Part shown: positions 23,844-26,789 of the stretch, in pieces
Layout: each line of letters opens with the position of its first letter
Numbering within the stretch: position 1 is the first letter of the stretch
Assembly (NCBI GenBank): GCA_001304015.1
Contig: LJUY01000034.1
Coordinates: 1 to 26,789, forward strand
Source of the DNA: a candidate division Zixibacteria bacterium SM23_81
GTDB taxonomy: Bacteria > SM23-81
DNA: 26,789 nt
Direction of reading: 5' to 3'
Notes under the pieces: generated by a model
Seen by the model: only the letters and a program-made list of their open reading frames with translations
What the model was told of the DNA's origin: nothing
Database searches by the model: none
Made by a program: the position numbers and the translations under genes

Positions 23844-26528
23844 TCAGTGGGCTTCGTACCAACTTTTCCCCACACCAATGTCCACCTTGATGGGCACCTT
23901 CAATTCCATGGCGTTCTCCATCTTCGCCTGGACCATCTGGGCCGCTTGATCCAGCTCCGTCAGGGGAGCCTCGAAAATCAGTTCGTCGTGAACCTGAATG
24001 ATCATTTTCGTTTTCAGACCACGCCGCTTCAATTCCCGGTAGACCTCGATCATGGCCACCTTGATCAGGTCAGCGGCGGTGCCCTGGATGGGGGTGTTGA
24101 TGGCCGTCCGTTTGGCAAAGGCCACCACGGAGCTCTGTTCGCTGTTCAGCTCAGGCAGATATCGTCGCCGATTGAGCATCGTGGTCACATATCCCCTCTC
24201 CTGAGCAAGGCGAATGGTACCGTCCACATATTCCTTAACGCCTGGATAGAGTTGAAAGTAGTCCTCGATAAACTGGCCTGCCTCCTGATGTGTGATCTCC
24301 AGCTGTCTGGCCAGACCATAAGCGCTCATGCCGTACATGATCCCGAAATTGACCACCTTGGCGCGCCGGCGCAGCTCAGCGGTGACCTCTTTTTCGGGTA
24401 TCCCAAAAACGAGGGCTGCCGTCCGGGCGTGAACATCCTCATCCCGACGAAAGGAGTCTATCAGGGTCGGGTCCTGCGAAAGGTGGGCCATGATACGTAG
24501 CTCAATCTGGGAATAGTCGGCGGAAAAAATTTTGTGATCCTCGTCAGGGGCGATGAAAGCCTGTCGTATCTTTTTGCTGAACTCCGTACGCACTGGGATA
24601 TTCTGCAGATTAGGTTGACTGCTGGAGAGCCGGCCGGTCGCCGTTACGGTCTGGTTAAAAGAGGTGTGAATGCGCTCCGTCTCGGGATTGACCATGCGCG
24701 GCAGGGCGTCTACATAAGTGGATTTCAGCTTCATCAACTGCCGGAAATCCAAGAGTTTGCGTGGCAGGGAGTGATCCCGAGCCAATTCCTCTAAAACCGC
24801 CTCATCGGTGGAGTAGCCCGTCTTGGTACGCCGGATGACGGGAAGCTCTAGCTTGTCGAACAAAATAGCACTTAATTGCTTGGGCGAATTGATGTTGAAC
24901 TCCTCACCGGCCATCTCATAGATCTGAACCATCAGCCCATTCAGCTCGCCCTCAAGCTCCTCAGACATCCCCCTTAGAAAATCAATATCCAGACAAACCC
25001 CGTTCATCTCCATCTGAGCCAGGACCTCCACCAGAGGCATCTCTACCTGGGCGAAAAGATCCGACAAACTGAGCTCCTCCAGTTTTCCTCGCAGGATGTT
25101 TCTGAGCCGCAGAGTGAAGTCGGCGTCCTCGCAGGAATATTTGCAGGCTAAATCTATGGGAACCTGAGCAAAGCTTTTCTGATCCTTGCCCTTGCCAATA
25201 AGCTCTTCCAATCCAATTTTCCTCTTTCCCAGGTGTTCCAAGCTGAGCAGATTCAGATTATGCCGGCGACTTGAGGGATTGAGCAGGTAGGAGGCCACCA
25301 TGGTGTCGAACTCAATGCCCTGCATGGGACAGCTGTGTCGGACCAAGATGGTCATATCGTATTTGAGGTTCTGTCCACACTTCTTGATCCTCTCGTCAGC
25401 CAGAATAGGCCGCAATCCATCCAGTACCAGCTCAAGGCTCAGGTTGGATCCCTCCTGATGAGCGACAGGAACATAAAAAGCCTGGCGGACCATTGTCGCG
25501 AAGGAGAATCCCACTATCTCAGCACGCATGGGATCCGGCGAGGTGGTCTCCAGATCCAGAACAAATGATCCGGCCTCTTGCAAGCGACCCAACAGTTGAG
25601 AAAAATCCTTCTTGGTAGAGACCACGGCGTAAGTGACTTCCTCTGCTGATTCTTTCAGGGAGATCTCGCCCATCAGGCTGGTGAACTCCAGTTCTCGGAA
25701 CAGAGTCAGCAGCCTCTGGATATCGAACTCCCGAAGCAGGAAGCTTTCCACGTCGACCGCCAACCCCATGTGGACCTTAATGGTCACCAGTTCTTTAGAC
25801 TTACGGGCTTGCGCAGCATTCTTCAACAGACTCTCCCGGACCCTCTTGTTGGTTATCTCCCGGGCTCGCGCAATGGCCGTCTCGATGTCCCCGAACCGTT
25901 GAATCAGGTCTATAGCCGTCTTCTGACCTATTCCAGGTACTCCTGGGATGTTGTCGGAGGTGTCCCCCATCAAGCCCAACACCTCCACCACTTTATTCGG
26001 GCTTACTCCGAATTTCTCCTGAACCTTGATCTGGTCCAATATCTGGGCGCCCTCGCCCCCCCGACCGGGGTTGAGCACTTTGATCTTTTGGGATACAAGC
26101 TGCAGAAGATCTTTATCTCCGGTGACCAGGATCACATCCCAGCCCTTTTCCTCGGCACGACGGGCCAAGGCCCCCATGAGGTCGTCTGCCTCAAATCCCT
26201 CCTGTTCTACCACAGAAAGGTTCATGGCCGCCACGACCTGACGAATGCGCGGCAGCTGATCACTCATCTCCCGCGGCATCTTGGCCCTGGTAGATTTATA
26301 GGCCGGGAAAAGCTGGTGACGAAAGGTGGGTGTCGCGGTGTCGAAGACCACGCTCAGGTAGTCAGGCTTGTATTCACGGATGATCTTCAGGAGGGCATTG
26401 GTGAATCCGAAAACGGCGCTGGTGTTTTCCCCTTTTGAATTGATTAAGGGATTACGGATGAAGGCAAAATAGGATCGATAGGCCAATGCGGAGCCATCGA
26501 TGAGAAAAAGGCGCTTGGGCTCAGCCAT
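23844..26528 (-). CDS. polA: DNA polymerase I
   Basis: An 894-residue family A polymerase with all three domains. The N-terminal 5'-3' nuclease has LFLIDGSALAYRSYFA, GFEADDLMGALA and the helix-hairpin-helix GDTSDNIPGVPGIGQKTA. The 3'-5' proofreading domain keeps its acidic residues: LDLETTS (Exo I), NLKYDMT (Exo II) and YSCEDAD (Exo III). The polymerase domain has FSADYSQIELRIMAHLS (motif A), RRRAKVVNFGIMYGMSAYGL (O-helix, with Phe at the E. coli F762 position) and QVHDELIFE (motif C, about 845-853). It fills gaps and removes RNA primers in replication and repair. Intact proofreading sets it apart from polymerases such as Taq that have lost it. The ATG at 26528 has GGGGGGAG 8 bases upstream, just after the preceding stop. 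coaE follows by 17 bases. Confidence 0.97.
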   Translation of the reverse strand: MAEPKRLFLIDGSALAYRSYFAFIRNPLINSKGENTSAVFGFTNALLKIIREYKPDYLSVVFDTATPTFRHQLFPAYKSTRAKMPREMSDQLPRIRQVVAAMNLSVVEQEGFEADDLMGALARRAEEKGWDVILVTGDKDLLQLVSQKIKVLNPGRGGEGAQILDQIKVQEKFGVSPNKVVEVLGLMGDTSDNIPGVPGIGQKTAIDLIQRFGDIETAIARAREITNKRVRESLLKNAAQARKSKELVTIKVHMGLAVDVESFLLREFDIQRLLTLFRELEFTSLMGEISLKESAEEVTYAVVSTKKDFSQLLGRLQEAGSFVLDLETTSPDPMRAEIVGFSFATMVRQAFYVPVAHQEGSNLSLELVLDGLRPILADERIKKCGQNLKYDMTILVRHSCPMQGIEFDTMVASYLLNPSSRRHNLNLLSLEHLGKRKIGLEELIGKGKDQKSFAQVPIDLACKYSCEDADFTLRLRNILRGKLEELSLSDLFAQVEMPLVEVLAQMEMNGVCLDIDFLRGMSEELEGELNGLMVQIYEMAGEEFNINSPKQLSAILFDKLELPVIRRTKTGYSTDEAVLEELARDHSLPRKLLDFRQLMKLKSTYVDALPRMVNPETERIHTSFNQTVTATGRLSSSQPNLQNIPVRTEFSKKIRQAFIAPDEDHKIFSADYSQIELRIMAHLSQDPTLIDSFRRDEDVHARTAALVFGIPEKEVTAELRRRAKVVNFGIMYGMSAYGLARQLEITHQEAGQFIEDYFQLYPGVKEYVDGTIRLAQERGYVTTMLNRRRYLPELNSEQSSVVAFAKRTAINTPIQGTAADLIKVAMIEVYRELKRRGLKTKMIIQVHDELIFEAPLTELDQAAQMVQAKMENAMELKVPIKVDIGVGKSWYEAH

Positions 26529-26543
26529 GGGATGAGCTCCCCC

Positions 26544-26789
26544 CTATCTGGGGCGACGATAGACTCCACCCCAGCAAGTCCCCGCGTAGAGCCATTCACG
26601 AGAAATAGCCAGAGAATAGACATGCCTGTGGTTCAAACCATCGTTGAAAGGAGTCCAAGATCGGCCCCCATCGACGGTGTGAAATATCCCCGCGCCGTCG
26701 GTGCAGACAAACAGAGTTCCGGGACTCCAGAGGTCTTCCACGAGGTCCATCACCTCCAGACCGGCCAGTTCATTTCCCATGGGTTGAAA
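26544..26789 (-). CDS. C-terminal part of a BNR/beta-propeller-like protein
   Basis: Partial gene open to the right edge; the last 81 codons are visible. GAGIFHTVDGGRSWTPFNDG is a clear BNR/Asp-box repeat (S/T-x-D-x-G-x-x-W), and RHVYSLAISREWLYAGTCWG begins a further blade, ending GGVYRRPR. Such repeats form six- or seven-bladed propellers, often in exported proteins related to sortilin/Ycf48-type folds; sialidases share the motif but the catalytic part is not in view. An ATG occurs at 26780, but the frame stays open to the window edge and the repeats suggest a longer protein. The stop lies 15 bases before the polA ATG, so the two are probably co-transcribed. Confidence 0.75.
   Translation of the reverse strand, partial: FQPMGNELAGLEVMDLVEDLWSPGTLFVCTDGAGIFHTVDGGRSWTPFNDGLNHRHVYSLAISREWLYAGTCWGGVYRRPR

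Noticed and set aside
23772-24500. Plus-strand open frame of 242 codons
   Set aside because: Antisense to polA and the start of coaE; no motif and no ribosome site.

Overview
The window reads as a piece of a Gram-negative bacterial chromosome. Every gene I can support lies on the minus strand, packed with short gaps and several stop/start overlaps. An outer membrane is implied by a lipid A-exporter-like ABC protein, a heptosyltransferase-family enzyme, an O-antigen ligase-like protein and two lipoproteins. The sigma factor is a short primary type of about 285 residues. It lacks region 1.1 and closely resembles the primary sigma factors of Bacteroidetes/Chlorobi and related candidate phyla, so I infer an FCB-group or similarly uncultured lineage. 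I cannot fix the phylum without a search. No mobile element, CRISPR array, tRNA or rRNA was seen.

Layout, in the direction of transcription (high to low coordinate). At the right edge is the end of a BNR/beta-propeller-like protein, followed closely by polA and coaE. valS starts at a GTG behind its own sigma70-type promoter and is followed by a DUF4139 protein and a TPR lipoprotein. Another strong promoter (17743-17771) precedes a frameshifted small ORF, then tdh-kbl (threonine to glycine plus acetyl-CoA), a small coiled-coil protein, an HtrA/Deg protease and the primary-type sigma factor. A promoter just after the sigma gene serves an M23 envelope peptidase, which ends at a clear intrinsic terminator. 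After it come a decayed DUF523 (TudS-like) pseudogene and comEC. A promoter then drives a TPR protein. A second terminator-like hairpin sits just upstream of a LolA/LolB-like lipoprotein. A further promoter drives msbA-like and GT9 genes, then, after a 380-base gap, a GT4 glycosyltransferase, the O-antigen ligase and the start of a RelA/SpoT homologue cut by the left edge.

The genes fall into an envelope/LPS module (lipoprotein, ABC exporter, two glycosyltransferases, ligase), a stress/housekeeping module (HtrA, sigma factor, M23 peptidase, rel) and core metabolism/replication (polA, coaE, valS, tdh, kbl). Five promoters were found, all with exactly 17-base spacers between a TTGACA-like -35 and a TAnnnT -10.

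I did not find convincing evidence for a wholly new multi-gene system. The most interesting points are the stepwise-decayed DUF523 gene, the frameshifted ORF between a strong promoter and tdh, the Thr-for-His change in the ValRS HIGH motif, the enlarged first periplasmic loop of the MsbA-like protein, a 9-base G tract at the end of the O-antigen ligase gene, and an attenuator-like hairpin before the lipoprotein gene.
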